From: Gossypium raimondii
Taxonomy: Eukaryota > Streptophyta > Magnoliopsida > Malvales > Malvaceae
DNA length: 64,000 bases
NCBI RefSeq assembly: GCF_025698545.1
Contig: NC_068571.1
Coordinates: 51,431,733 to 51,495,732 of the forward strand
Reading direction: 5' to 3'
In this document: piece by piece, positions 11,715 to 24,225 of the stretch
Layout: the number at the start of each line of letters is the position of its first letter
Numbering within the stretch: the first letter of the stretch is position 1
Translations under genes and position numbers: made by a program
Notes under the pieces: model-generated
Database searches by the model: none
Seen by the model: the letters and a program-made list of their open reading frames with translations, nothing else
What the model was told of the DNA's origin: nothing

Positions 11715-14700
11715 TATGTCTGTCGGAAGATTGCGTGATTTCAATTTTAAAAAGGGTGTTAAATCGATTCATCAAAAATTTTATTTTATGATTTTTTAAT
11801 AATAGATTTAATCGAATAGGACGAACTAGTCAAATGGGTTAGATTGATTAGACCGACAATCCAATGACTTTATCGATTTGACTAATGATTCGGTTTTGAA
11901 AATCTTAATCATTAGGTCTAGCTATAAGTTCAAGCTCGATTGGTAACGTTGCTATTGTAACATATAAGAATATATGCGTTCGAATGTGGTTAAACACATA
12001 CAAGTAGTAGGAACTAAGAAACGTATCAAGAAATTATAATGTTAATTCAGATTTATTGTAGAACATTTTAAAAAATTAAAATATGCCACAAGTCAATGTA
12101 ATATTTGTTAATTTAGTACTTTTATTTTCAATTTTCAAATTTCTAAATTCAGGTTAAACAATTAAACTTATTATGTCATTGTTAGTAAGGAGATTTTTAA
12201 CTTCAATGCCGAGGTTAATAATATACTAATATTTTGAACCTGAATAAAAGGACTGAAATTAATTTAATTTATAAATTTTAAATATAGTCCATGTACTAAT
12301 AATTAATGCCGAGGTTAATAATATACCAATATTTTGAGAAATTAATTAAATGTAATAACCCACATAAATATTTAAAACTTCCATGTAATTTATTATTTTC
12401 TATAGTTTACATTTATTATAGAATCTTCATACACGTACAAGAGTTCTAATAGACTTATATTTTTAATACTCCATATACTACTACATGTGATTATGATATG
12501 AAAGTGAAATAAACCTTAAAATATTAATATATTGTATGAATATATAATATATTAGCACCATATATAAATACTCACCGACGGAATCGATTGAGCCTTAATT
12601 CGATTGACATGAGTATTGTTGTCAATACATGAGAATGTGGGTTTGAGTGTGTGCATTATCCTCCTATTTATAAGTTAGAAAGGGTTATGGGTAGTTTTAG
12701 GCATTGTGTATAAAAAAGAGCAAATATGATCAGAAATTATAATGAGATTATTCAAAATAAATAAATTTATATTTTTTAATTCGTGATAAAAAATTTTAAT
12801 TTTTAAAAATTTGAGACCAAAATATCATTTTAAGCTAATTTTGGCCTTTAACCTTTAAAAAAAAGGTCAAATTTGACAATCAACCTTTCAAAAAAGAGTT
12901 GAATTTTTTGTTCCTTTTATTTGAAATACCGACAAAAATGTTAAAATTTTAAACATGACAACCCTTACGGTAATCCACGTGTATTTATTAATATATATAT
13001 TCTTAATAGTGAACTAGTAGATATCATACATTACAATCATTATACTTTATTTAATAATTTATTTATTAATATATTAATTATGGTTACAACTATAATTATG
13101 GTTGGTGTTGCAATCACTTTTCATGAATTATTATAATTATGATTTATAAATTTATTTTAACACAATATATTTACTTATTAATATATAAATTGTAATAAAA
13201 AGTGAGAATTGTAATAAATTATCATAATTTTATGGAATTGAGACTAAAAATATTAAAGGAACTAAAACTATTAAAAAATTTTTTATAATAAGGGCAATTG
13301 AGTAAAATGTACTTCTAAATAATCTTACATCCCGTTAACCAAACACCGAATCTTACATTCAAGCCAAATGAACCAAATAAGATAATCTCACATTCCACTC
13401 ATAATGTTACATTCTCATAATCGTATTACGAAAAGTAATCTAAAATTCAGCAAATCAAATATCCCAAAAATTAAGTTAAGACATACATGTTGATTCTTAT
13501 AAAAGAAAAAAACAAGGATGAAATAATAATATAAAAATCCCTCAACTTCAAGGCAAAGACAATAATTTTGTTTAAGAATTTCGGGGTCAAACATAAATAT
13601 ATTGTGTTAAAAATATTTAAATTAAATTATATATTTTTAAGAGGAGACAAATTTTAAAAATTTTCATTTAACGAGACTTAAAATGCTTAAATTTAATATT
13701 TTAATTATTGGAGGGCCTTCTATAAATATTTCACCATTTGGCCAATGGGGCCAAGGCCCCCGCCTCTTCGCTACGCCTCTGCTCACCTTTGAATAAGTCC
13801 CCCTTTTGTTTGTTTTTTTTCTCTGAATATGCCATTAACTTTAGAATATAACAACATAAACCCCTAACTTTTAATTTATATCTAAATTAACCTTTAAAAT
13901 AAACCAGCCTTTCATTTAAAATAAGGTTTACACTCAAATAAGGGCTTATATATTTTGATTTCTATTATGCAAGGTTTTCAAAATCGATTTAGATAATTTG
14001 ATCCGTGTTCAGTTTGATTTAATAAATTATTAAAAATTAATTATTAAAATTAGAGAAAACTTGTTCAAACAGTTTTTAGCTTAATTCAATCAGTTCTAGT
14101 TTGTACTAGTTTTACGGGTCAATCAATCCAACCTTTTATTTCAGACCAATACCATGATCGATTGATCCGATTCTGAAAAATTTTAATAAAATATCAATGA
14201 TTGAATCTGTAACGTGTATTATGAAGCTTTAAATCCATCATTCCCATGAAGTGAAAGGAAATTATTATTGGGTTGACCAGAAAATATGATAGATTTTGTT
14301 CTTTGAAGGCAAGAATTAATGAAAGGTGGAGCAAAAGAATAAAAATATAATTACTAGTTAAATCACCCAGTTCCAGTTGTATTAACTTATAACCCAAGTT
14401 AATTAACAAAAGCATCCACTAATTAAATGAGCTGGCTTTGATTATCAAAATCATTAATTTTGTACTTTCCTTAACACACAATGTCTATTTCAAGGCTTTA
14501 GCCTTCACTTTTCTTAGATTAGACAAGTTTAACAAAATATTCATTATTTTTCAGCCAATAAAATATCTAAAATTTTATATTTAAAAAAAAGAATCTAGGT
14601 AACTTGATATCCAGATTTAAAATTATAAAATTATTAAAAACAAAAATATTTTAAGAAATTCTATAATTCCAAATCAATACAACAAAATAGTGAAACTTTT

Positions 14701-15664
14701 AATTTAAAATAGTTTCTTAAACATATTTTAAATATATTCTACTAATTTTGTTTCTATAATTTCTTGAGATATTTTAATGAATATTCCATTATTTAAAACT
14801 AATAATTCGTTGTTTATACTATATTTAAATCTTTTATTAAATTGATGTCATAAGTCAACAGGTCATCAACTCAATTAAACACCTTTTCATATACAAAATA
14901 AATTATATTATTAATCAGCATGTAAATCAAATTTTTACTGCTGACTAAACTCTTTCCAAGGTTAATATGATAGTGTTTACAAATTCAAATTCAAATTTAA
15001 TATTTAATATTTTTATTTATTAAAATTAATAAACTTAACTATTTTTTTAGTGTTTACATTATAGTATCATATATTATTAATTTAATTTAATTTGTTTGTG
15101 CTATAAATTACATAATATGTATTAAAATTTTAGAAAAGTCCTCCGAAAAAAACTAAAATATCAATTAAACTTCTCATTAAAAAGTGCACTCAATTGAACC
15201 CTTTAAATCATGATTTGTACTAAATTAAACTCCTTAAATTCTTTTTTCCATCAAAGTCCTTGATGAGTCCCCAATTTTAACAGTACAAATGGATAAAATT
15301 TTTAACAAAAAAAAAACAAAGACTAAAATGCTCTTTGAATTAAGGTACAAAGACTAATTTTCTTATTTTTAAGTAGAGGTAACAAATTTAAAAAAAATTC
15401 TCTCATTTAAAACTTTCACTTAATTCAACTTTAAATTTAATTAAAATTTAATGTAATCATCATATAAAAATATTAATTGCAAAAGAAAAATCTGTAACAA
15501 GTTGATTGATAAATATAGTTGATTTTAAACACCAGCAAAATGATGAAACAACATACACCCCAAGTGGTTTCCAAATTTATACATACATACATACACATAA
15601 GTGTATATATATTTCATTTCTTTGCCCTTTCTAAACTCAAAAATATTATAAACATCCAAATAAT
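11715..15664. other. AT-rich intergenic DNA with repeat remnants
   Basis: Apart from the SINE-like copy at 12.6 kb I see no gene. A block near 13710-13795 (CAATGGGGCCAAGGCCCC, then GCTACGCCTCTG) stands out by its GC content and resembles the edge of a common plant transposon fragment, with family unknown. Near 15130-15350 there are MITE-like A/T blocks with short complementary ends. Confidence 0.45.
12583..12732 (+). repeat. SINE-like repeat, copy 1
   Basis: This roughly 150-bp unit begins CGATTGAGCCTTAATTCGAT, contains a GTGGGTTTGAGTGTG block that resembles an RNA polymerase III B box, then GCATTATCCTCCTATTTATA, GGGTAGTTTTAGGCATT and an A-rich end with AAAGAGCAAATATGATC. The same order of blocks recurs at 17231-17382 and 21529-21678 on the other strand, and in a diverged copy at 16614-16735. 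Confidence 0.6.
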
Positions 15665-16255
15665 TCAACAATAAAACAACACAGCATTGAAAAACAACAA
15701 CACTACAGCCGAGATAGAGACTAGAACAGATAGAGATGAGGCCTTGGATGAATAGTAATAGTAATAAGGGTAAGGGTAAGGGTACTGGCGTGGTGTAGTA
15801 GGTGGCCCTTGACCTGATGGCTCATTGTAGAAGTACTTAAAAGGAGGTGGTGGACTGCCCTTGGAGGAAGGTGCCGGTGGAGATGGAGGCGGCCGTGGCG
15901 GAGATGGAGGTGGTGAGACTGATACCGATGGTGGTGGGGAGTGTTGGGGAGTTTGTGGTGACATTGGTGTGTAGTAAAAGTAAGGTACATCCGGTGGCGG
16001 CGTGTGATGAACCGACACCGAGGGCGGCGGAAACGACTTCGACGGTGGCGCAGGTGGTGGAGAACAAATGACAGGGCATGTTGAACATTCACTGATGCAT
16101 AGTAAACCGGCTGATGGTGTCCCAATTTCTTCCATTGATGTTACACTAGGAACCATGATCATCATCATCATCCCCATGAACCCTACTTTGAAAACCAATA
16201 CAACCCATTTGCTTCCTTGGGATAATTGACCATTTGGAAACCTCATGTTCACCAT
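15665..16255 (-). CDS. Extensin-like, proline-rich, probably GPI-anchored cell-surface protein
   Basis: The minus-strand frame is 196 aa from the first ATG at 16255; the longer frame upstream would need a GTG start. A hydrophobic stretch (KWVVLVFKVGFMGMMMMIMV) should be a signal peptide or anchor. It is followed by a small Cys cluster (CISECSTCPVIC) and then a Pro-rich region with SPPP, PPPSPP and PPPPF motifs, Tyr-rich patches (YFYYTP and a YPYPYPYYYYY block) and a hydrophobic C-terminus (SVLVSISAVVLLFFNAVLF) preceded by small residues, as in GPI attachment signals. Such proteins are secreted and hydroxyproline-glycosylated, and sit at the wall-membrane interface; the Tyr motifs may crosslink. 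The exact role is unknown. Start choice is uncertain because MRFPNG three codons later is also possible. Confidence 0.8.
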   Translation of the reverse strand: MVNMRFPNGQLSQGSKWVVLVFKVGFMGMMMMIMVPSVTSMEEIGTPSAGLLCISECSTCPVICSPPPAPPSKSFPPPSVSVHHTPPPDVPYFYYTPMSPQTPQHSPPPSVSVSPPPSPPRPPPSPPAPSSKGSPPPPFKYFYNEPSGQGPPTTPRQYPYPYPYYYYYSSKASSLSVLVSISAVVLLFFNAVLFYC

Positions 16256-16613
16256 TTTTTTTATCAACACAAAGGAAAAATGAAGACTATATGCACCAAG
16301 ATAGGCAGGCCACTTAACCCTTTTACATGCGTGTGTATGGCTCTTTCTTAAAGCCTAGTTTTTAGATGCTTCAACAAAATTCTTTGCTTTCATCTGTGAA
16401 ATACTTTTTTGGATTAAATTACAATGGAAAGTTAATTTGATTCAAATATCAGAAATACCCTTTCAAACTCACTTAACTTTCATAACATAAAGACCTTGAA
16501 ATTTTGGTTACCCTTCCAATATGAATATATTTACATTATACTGAAAATAGTAGTGTAGATGAGTAGGATTTATGGTATAGACTTTCTTTTGGGGTTGATT
16601 TTGAGTCTTAAAT

Positions 16614-16735
16614 GATTGGGTTTTAGTTCCGTTGGTATTAACATTGATGTCGGTGCTAGAAGATATAAATTTGAACAAATTAAAACGCGTTTATCCTCCT
16701 ATTTAAAGGTTAAAAAAATATTATAGGTAATTCAA
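16614..16735 (+). repeat. SINE-like repeat, diverged copy 4
   Basis: GATTGGGTTTTAGTTCCGTTGG, a B-box-like AAATTTGAACAAAT, TTTATCCTCCTATTTAAAGG and TATAGGTAATTC appear in the same order as in the other copies. Divergence is higher and the 3' end is lost. Confidence 0.4.
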
Positions 16736-17230
16736 AACCTTGATCATAATTTTTTTGTCTTTAATTTGTCTCTTTACGATGATTAAATATGATATTAAAA
16801 GAGGCAGACAATGATAAATTAGGGTATCCTGGTGTAAAGACAATATTGAATGACATATCTGTTAATATTTTGAAGGTTTGTATATATTTCATGGAAGGGG
16901 AATCCAATGTTATTTTATACCTTCCTCTTAACATAAGTTCACCTTTGTATCAATTCTCTCCTTACAATGTCACCCAATTAACACTTTATTCTTTGCTTGG
17001 TGCTTTGCTTTCGAAGGAGGGTTCTTGAATATCCTCCATCTCATTAGTTATGTTTGCAATCACAATAAATTTGTTGACATCCTCGAAAAAAAAAAAGTTA
17101 TTCAAACACATGCTCAAATTTTAAAGTTAAACATATTTGTTAGACTTGTTGAATTGAAAATTAGTCAGGGTGGATTAAACGGTTGGATCAGAGGGTGAAT
17201 TCTTTTTGAATAATCACAATATAAGTTTTG

Positions 17231-17382
17231 ATCATATCTGCTCTTTTTAACATAATGCCTAGAACTACCCATAGTCATTCCTCAACCCATAAATAGGAGG
17301 ATAATGCGCTTCAGCACACTTAAACCTATGTCCTTTTACATTGACAATAATACTTATGACAATCAAACTAAGACTCAATCGA
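17231..17382 (-). repeat. SINE-like repeat, copy 2
   Basis: Read on the minus strand it begins CGATTGAGTCTTAGTTTGAT, has AGGACATAGGTTTAAGTG at the B-box-like position, then GCATTATCCTCCTATTTATG, GGGTAGTTCTAGGCATTATG and AAAAAGAGCAGATATGATC. It matches copy 1 block by block. Confidence 0.6.
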
Positions 17383-18435
17383 CAAACCTCGAGTAATTTA
17401 CAACCCTCTAAACTCTTGCCCTCAAAAATTAAGGGAATAAAATAAATATTATAAGACCATATATATATATATAATGTAAATCTGATTTTAAACTCAAGAC
17501 TATTGTTGATTTGGATTAAAATATTTTATTATGTAAATCTGAATTTTAGGATTTGAAATTTGGACTAATGAAAAAAGTTGAATTAATGGTTTTGAGCTAT
17601 TTTCACTTTTAGGGATCATTTGCTTTTTTTAAATAAAAAATTGGATTTGCCTATTGGTTTTAAATTTTAGGTACTTTTTTTTCCAATTTAGTACTTGAAT
17701 TTGTCAAATATTTTATAAATTACTCTAATATACTAACAATATTTTTTTATGAGGTAGTAAAATAATCAATGTATAATCGACATGTGACAGATGATATGAT
17801 ATTTCTTTTTGTATTTTATATGTTCAATTACTTTTGATTTTATTAATTTTATTTATTAATTTAAAATAATGAATTTCTTTTAATTTTGGTTTTAAAATTC
17901 TTTTTTCTTATTTAATATTAATTCATTTAGTATAGCTCAATACCTATTTTTTAAAATAAATTTCCTCTAATATTGACGACGTTTTTGTAGAATAACACAA
18001 TTTTTTAAACATAGTTAGTGTTTTATGTAATTTGCATAACATTTAATAAGTTTAGGTACCAAATTGAATCTAAAAAGCTTAAGTCCTAAATTAGGAAAAT
18101 GCCTAATTCATGTATCAAATTAGACAAAAATAAATAAATACTAAATTAAGAAAATTATAAGCTAAAGTACAAAATATTATATTAAGCACAAAAAAAACAC
18201 CAATGAATTGGTTAGACACATGTCAATTGAGGAACAGCTTAAGGCCTTCCTTTTATATATAGTTAATATTATAGTTTTAGTCCATGCTTCGCATTGGATT
18301 AATTAATTCTTTTACAAAATTATAAGATAAAAATTTAAAAATTTTAATTTGCTCAAAGATTTTTTACTATTCGTATATTTAAAATTTAATCTAATTATTT
18401 TTCCAATTTAAAAATTTAAGTCAATTTGTTCATAC

Positions 18436-19754
18436 TAGAGGTGTTCATGGCCGGGCGGCCCGGCCCGGCCCAACGGCCCGCCCGAAATATGGGAGGGTTT
18501 GGGTAAAAATATAGGCCCGAAATATGGGCTTGGGCAAAAAAATAGGCCCATTTAGAATATGGGCCGTGCCTCGGGTACCACTTTTTTAGCCCGGCCCGAC
18601 CCGACTCGGCCCGATTATAATTAATATATATATTTTATTATTTATTATATTTACAATTTTAGTTACCTATTTACCTTTCCCATTTCCCCCACCCGTTCAA
18701 ACTTCAGAATCCCTAACCCCTTCCCTTCCCTCCTTTTTTTTTTCCCGAAATCGAAAACCCCACCTCCACCTCCACCTCCACCGATCAACCATCCCACCTC
18801 CGGTGTACGGCCCTCGACGACTCCACCTCCAGGCTCCAGTTCCACGACGCTAGCGTTGTTGTTGTTCTCTACTTCTCTTCACTTCGATTCTTCTGCAACT
18901 TCCGAAGGTATTATTTTTTATGCTGTCCAAAGATTTGTTTTTGTTTTCTTTTTAAATGTTATGTACTGTTCAAAGGTATTATTTTTATGTTATGAACTGT
19001 TGAAAAATGTTATCTTTTTGTTATTATGAAGCCCCAAAGTTTTAAGTTTTAGTTTCTCTTCACTTTGATTCTTCTGCAATTATACTTTTGAAAGTGCAAA
19101 TCCTTGTTAAAATGGTGAGAATCAGTTTTTACAAGCTGCCATAAGCAGATTTATCAAGTCTATTTAACAATCCCAAAATGAAGAGAGTCTTCTTCAAATG
19201 CTTTCTATATACCATTCGTAAATAACTAATTTGGCCATAAATAATTAAGACAAAATATAGCCAAGAACAAACAGATTTAGTATAAAATTGTGAGGCCATA
19301 AATTACCTTTGGAAAATGCAAAATTGGCCATAAATTAACAGATTTAGTATAATATTGTTAATTTGTTATCCTTTAAAAGCATAAAAATGTAATGATATGA
19401 TAAACTTTAAAATATTTAAGTTAAAAAGTTAAAAGTAATTAAATTTGAGTTAATTGTTTTGTAATTACTTGTATAATCATTTTTTATTTTTATTCTCTTT
19501 TTTTTAAGAATTGATTGTTTGTAATTAAATCCCAATAAGTAATCTTATTTTATTTTTTTGTTCATTATATAGTATATACAAAAAAAATATAATTTGATCT
19601 TTGATATAATTTTAATAACAATTAGTTTTAAGTAAAAAAAAAAGGGCCGGGCCGGGCACGGGCTTCATATTTTCTCCACGGGTTTGGGCCGGGCCGGGCC
19701 CGAGCCTAGCAATCGGGCTAAAATTTTTTTGGGCCCGACCCATGAACACCTCTA
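18436..19754. mobile_element. Non-autonomous hAT DNA transposon, 1319 bp, intact ends
   Basis: The ends are TAGAGGTGTTCATGG and its complement CCATGAACACCTCTA. Both continue into GC-rich subterminal GGGCCGGGCC repeats. An exact 8-bp duplication, GTTCATAC, flanks it at 18428-18435 and 19755-19762. Eight-bp duplications and these ends are diagnostic of the hAT superfamily. The interior has no transposase frame. It holds a pyrimidine-rich stretch with repeated CTCCACCTC at 18755-18840 and an internal duplication of TCTTCACTTCGATTCTTCTG (about 18875 and again, with changes, about 19055). The interior resembles an untranslated leader, so this is probably a deletion derivative of a larger autonomous element. 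Confidence 0.88.
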
Positions 19755-19762
19755 GTTCATAC

Positions 19763-21374
19763 TGTTAAAATTCTTTTGTTAATACTGCAAAAATTATTTT
19801 ATTAAATTTGTTCATGTAGTATTTTAAAATTAGAAAAAAAACTCACTTGGTATTTAATAAAGAATTTTAACAATGCTAACAATTCTTAAAATTCACATCA
19901 TCACTTTAATTAGAATAAAGTATTTAGACTAACAAATGACATTATAAAAATTGAGGTACCATATTATGTCAAAATTAAGGTATATAGATTAAATCTCAAA
20001 TTTAAGCGAAATATAGAGATTAAATTGAAATTTACCCATTCTTATAATCTAAAAGAAGTAGAGGAATTGAACTTGAAATGTTATGTCAAAAAAGGGTGAG
20101 AAAACAATGGAGAAGTGTCGGTTGTGGAACCTTGGGACATTCCTTTTATATAGCAGTATAGATTATATTAACGCAAGTACTTAACTATATTTTATTAAAA
20201 TTAAAAAATTACAAGAAATTTTAAAATTACAAAATGGCCCCTATTTTTCTAAGGTTTACGATTTAGTCCTTATAATTGCCTAGGACAAGTAGTGGCTTCC
20301 AGTCCAGTGGCCAACTACCCATACCTTGTGACGCCCTCTGCCAGCTCCCATCTCTATCTTGGCCTGTTAAGAACAAAAAATAGAGGTTAGTAATTTGCGC
20401 AATTTAACTGTTGAGTTCAGAGCTAATTAACCCTCACTCTCGGCCTCACCAAACACCGCAAGCCACCATACTTCCTCACCATTTTTTTCATAATAAAAAG
20501 GAAAGGTATAATTAAACTGCTTTATAATGTGAACGGTAAGAAGTAGTTGGAATGGAATGAATAGTGAATCTAAATGGGTTTTCCTGGAATTTCGCCAAAC
20601 CCAACAAATATTTGGAACTTCAATTTTGACCTTTTTTAGAGTTTCATGCTTTCACACCATATAACTATTTGTGTACATTACCCATAGAGTTTTATGAATT
20701 TTATAATTTTGCAAACCGTATAATCATCTTTTAATATTTTACAAGCGAACTAAAAAAGAAACTCGGTATATCAAATAATAATCTTTTAATAAATAAATTG
20801 ATATAATCAAATTAGGAGAGGAATGTGTATCACAAGATTTGATCTTTAATGCCACTGTATGGTACTCAGCCTCTCGCACCACGTATTCCCTTATTTTGAC
20901 ACAATATTTATTTCTTTAACAAGTGACACACAAACTCTAACACGTACGTACATACATGTTTGATAATTGCTTTGAAAGAAACAAGGAAGCAGACTTTGTA
21001 GGTAGACTCATTCAACAAACTACTGTTACTAAAATAACATGTTAATGTGTAAAATGAGAAAGCATCAAGAAAAGGCTCTTACAGGAGATGCAACAAACAC
21101 ATGGAGGACTCCTTTATTATTTTGGACTTTGCTTGCCTTTCCTTTTATTCAAAAACTGGGAAACTAAAGGGAAAAAGTAGCAGCAGAAAATGTTGAATTT
21201 GTTAACCTACATGGATCCACTGACCATTACTAAATCAAGTCAATTGCAGCATTAAGCCCCTAATCTTTTTGGAGGCTACTACTTTTCTACTAATTTTACT
21301 CTTTCCCTTGTTTTCAGCCGCCAAATCACATGCTCATCCATTAAATTAACCAACGTTTTGTTTTGTTTTATCGG
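19763..21374. other. Intergenic DNA, no gene recognised
   Basis: AT-rich, without a protein-like frame. The stretch 19890-20035 (ATGACATTATAAAAATTGAG and AGATTAAATTGAAATTTACC) looks like the right half of a MITE, so the hAT element may have landed in or beside one. Around 20280-20360 there is a short non-AT-rich patch I cannot assign. Confidence 0.4.
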
Positions 21375-21842
21375 TCTTGTTGTTTTAGTCCCTCTAGTTT
21401 ACTAAAGTTTAGAATTTATTTGGCATGATTTGGGTTTTTTCTTTACAATTATAACATTATATTAATAAGTCTAAGTTTATATTATCATTAGTTGTTTGCC
21501 GTTAAAACGATGATATTATATTAACATCCATATCTGTTCTTTTTGATATAATGCTTAGAACTACCTATAACCCCTCCACAACCTATAACTAGGAGGATAA
21601 TGCATTTTAATACACTCGAACTCATGTCCTCCTGCATTAGCAACAATACCCATATCAATTGAGTTAAAACTCAATCAGCCGTTTTAAAAGAAATTTTATG
21701 TCATCATTTTAACGAGGAACAATATATTACCCATTTGAACTTACTAATAACATTATAAAAGTAGAAGAATCAAATATGCTCATATTAAAATAAAGAGATT
21801 AAATAAAAAAAATTCAGATAAAAGGACTAAATCCATAATTAG
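21375..21842. repeat. MITE with a SINE-like insertion
   Basis: The left part (TTTTAGTCCCTCTAGTTTAC) and right part (AAAAGGACTAAATCCATAAT) are imperfect inverted repeats of the type seen at 5643 and 10340, with further pairing at ATTATAACATTATATTAATAAG against ACTAATAACATTATAAAAG. The centre is interrupted by SINE-like copy 3. Ends are approximate. Confidence 0.5.
21529..21678 (-). repeat. SINE-like repeat, copy 3 (best preserved promoter-like blocks)
   Basis: On the minus strand it begins GATTGAGTTTTAACTCAATT, then GGACATGAGTTCGAGTG, which is near the polymerase III B-box consensus GGTTCGANNCC, then GCATTATCCTCCTAGTTATA, TATAGGTAGTTCTAAGCATT and AAAAAGAACAGATATGG. Confidence 0.6.
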
Positions 21843-23480
21843 GCATAGTTTATCTACGTTACATAATTGCAAAGATAATGAGGTTCTTTTTAATTATAAA
21901 AAAAAATTAAAAATAGAATAACGTAAATATAAAATATGTGTATACGTAAATCTGCATGATTACCGGGGAGTTGTTGGATCAAAACGTCATCTATCCTTTA
22001 TTCCAGGGCCTATACTTTTATGGAAATATAAAGATTCCCATGCAATTTTTTCCACTTTTATTTTTCTTTTTACATAATAACTTATTTGGCCCTCCAACTC
22101 TTAAAAAAAGTCATTTTAGTCATTCATTTAATTTTTTTACCTCTTTTAGCCCTTGAACTTCACTGACGTGGTATGACATTCACATGGCAATCCACGTGTA
22201 TGTTACATCAACTTTTTCATTCATTTTGACAAATAGCAAAAGGAGAGCTTTCAATTGATGTAGGTGATACAAATAAAGAAAGTCATACAACAACGATTTC
22301 AACAATCCAATGGCTTAAATGAAAATATTTGAAGAGTTCAATAATTATTTTTTATAATTTTTTGAAATTAAATGACCAAAATATAAATTTATTAATAGTT
22401 TCATGATTTTAGTTGTAATTTATCTAAAAAAAGGGGGTAAAAGAGAAAGGGAAAAGAAGAAATGAAAAGCAGGTAGACAAAAAGACATAAATTTCCACAA
22501 AATTAGACATTGATGTAAAGGAATCCATTGTTAAAAAGGGTCAATTGTCAATTTCAGCAAGCAAAGCATCTCTTGCTATACATGTTTCTTTCTGGGGATG
22601 ATTATTGAGTACGTCATTGCCAATGACTCAAGTCTGCAACGTTTTCAATAGTTATAGTTAGTTGGATTAAATAAATTTTTAAAATTTCAAAATAATAAAA
22701 AATATTCAATTGATTTTTAATTCGGTTCGCGAGCCAACAACCATGCAAATTCATTTATTTGTAGGTTATGACAAAAATCGGGGGAATTAAAAGTTATTCT
22801 AATTATAGTGTTCGGTTCGGCTTCAATTAAATTTTGAGTAAGTTATTATTTAAATTTATTTGATTCGATTTTCGATTTATAAGATAAGAGTTGTTGCAAT
22901 CCAAACAAAATCTTATTTCTATTTAATTTATAAGTAGTTTTAATTTTTTGTAATATTTTATATGTAAATTAGTGAAAATAATTTCAAAAGCATATTAAAA
23001 ATTTTAAATTTTCTTTAAAAACTGATAAATCGGATCTTAATTACTTTTATGTCAAGACTTAATTATTTTATTTAAATTTTACACAATTTAGTTTTTATTT
23101 TTATTTTTATAATGTCGAGGTGAAATATTTTATAAAGGATCCTCAAGTATTTAGTTTTCTAACTATATAATTGAATAACAGTAAAAATAAAAGTTTTCAC
23201 ATTAATGATAGCAACTGACGGTGAATATCAAAATAGATATGCTAAAAGTATGCCAAATTAAAATCAAGGATTAAATTATAAAATTTAGTATAATAAAGGG
23301 ACTAAAACTAGAATTTGACCAAGTCAAACGGAGGGTCTGCGACGCAAAGCAAAAGAAAGTTCACCAACCGCCCCACACCGACCGCCACCACTCCAAATCC
23401 ATCATAAGTTGTAACGTTTGACTTTCTTTCTATCTAATTAATTAATTGATACCTCATTTTGTTTTTAATATATAATTAGT
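21843..23480. other. AT-rich intergenic DNA with MITE-like blocks
   Basis: Around 22075-22430 there is a foldback-like unit with a central ACATGGCAATCCACGTGTATG, the same central motif as at 26475. The frame at 21956-22156 lies in it and is not a gene by appearance. Nothing else is recognised. Confidence 0.45.
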
Positions 23481-23838
23481 ATAATGATAAATTTAGTCCT
23501 CAATGCTTAAAATTTTTTGTCAATTTAATTTTGATTTTTTAAAATTTAATTTGATCATTAACATTTCAAAATAAATTAAATTGTTTTTTTAATGAAAACA
23601 CTGACTAAACATTAACTTTTTAACAATGTTAGTGTGGCAATCATCATGTGTGTTGCCATATTTAAAAATTTAATGTCTTAATCAGTATTTTCATTGAGAA
23701 AAACAAAATTTTAATTCTTTTTGAAAGGTTGATGGTCAAATTCGACTCCTTTTAAAAAGTTAAAGGTCAAAGCTAGCAAAAAATTAAGAGCCAAATTGAC
23801 AATAGATGTAAATGTTAAGGGCTTAATTTGTCATTATG
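23481..23838. repeat. MITE, about 358 bp, TIR AATGATAAATTTAGTCC
   Basis: The left end AATGATAAATTTAGTCCTCA pairs with the right end GGGCTTAATTTGTCATTATG, and inner blocks (AATTTAATTTGATCATTAAC) pair with complements near 23735 (GATGGTCAAATTCGACTCC). The centre has a GTGTGGCAATCATCATGTG motif. A longer relative lies at 45326-45828. Confidence 0.65.
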
Positions 23839-24225
23839 CCCATTTAATTTGGTATATGAATTGTGACAAAAGAACTCAAGTACCAAATTGAACATTAAAA
23901 CAAAATTCAAGTATCAAAAATTATATTAACCTTAATTTAAATTTGTTAAATACATTTTTTTTTATGAAAATACATTCCTCGACTAAAATCAATGTCTATA
24001 AATGTTTCCATGGCCAAGACTATCAAAATTGAGCTGTTTTTTTAATGTTTTTAATTTTAAAGAGTTTTACCTTTAAATAAGCAATGTATGCAATTATAAT
24101 GTGCAGGTCTTTTTTTCATATTATGTGGGTTTTGTTCATATTTATTTTGATTTAGATTTTCAGGTACTTTATATTGAATTAGTTTCATTCGTACTATTCG
24201 TTGTTTCATTTCGATTTACCAAAGT
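23839..24225. other. AT-rich intergenic DNA
   Basis: No gene-like or repeat structure that I can define. Confidence 0.4.

Larger units (their letters stand above)
16256..18435. other. Intergenic DNA with SINE-like copies
   Basis: The frame at 16789-17028 has no recognisable domain and I do not call it. Two SINE-like copies lie here (separate entries). The rest is AT-rich with MITE-like tracts. A motif near 18240-18270 (CCTTCCTTTTATATATAG) recurs near 20138 and, more loosely, near 29730, which suggests a shared repeat edge. Confidence 0.45.

Noticed and set aside
16789-17028. 79-aa plus-strand frame
   Set aside because: No recognisable domain, no homologue I can recall, and it sits between repeat copies.
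18663-18845. Gly-rich 60-aa minus-strand frame inside the hAT element
   Set aside because: It is only the complement of the CTCCACC repeat in the element's leader-like interior.
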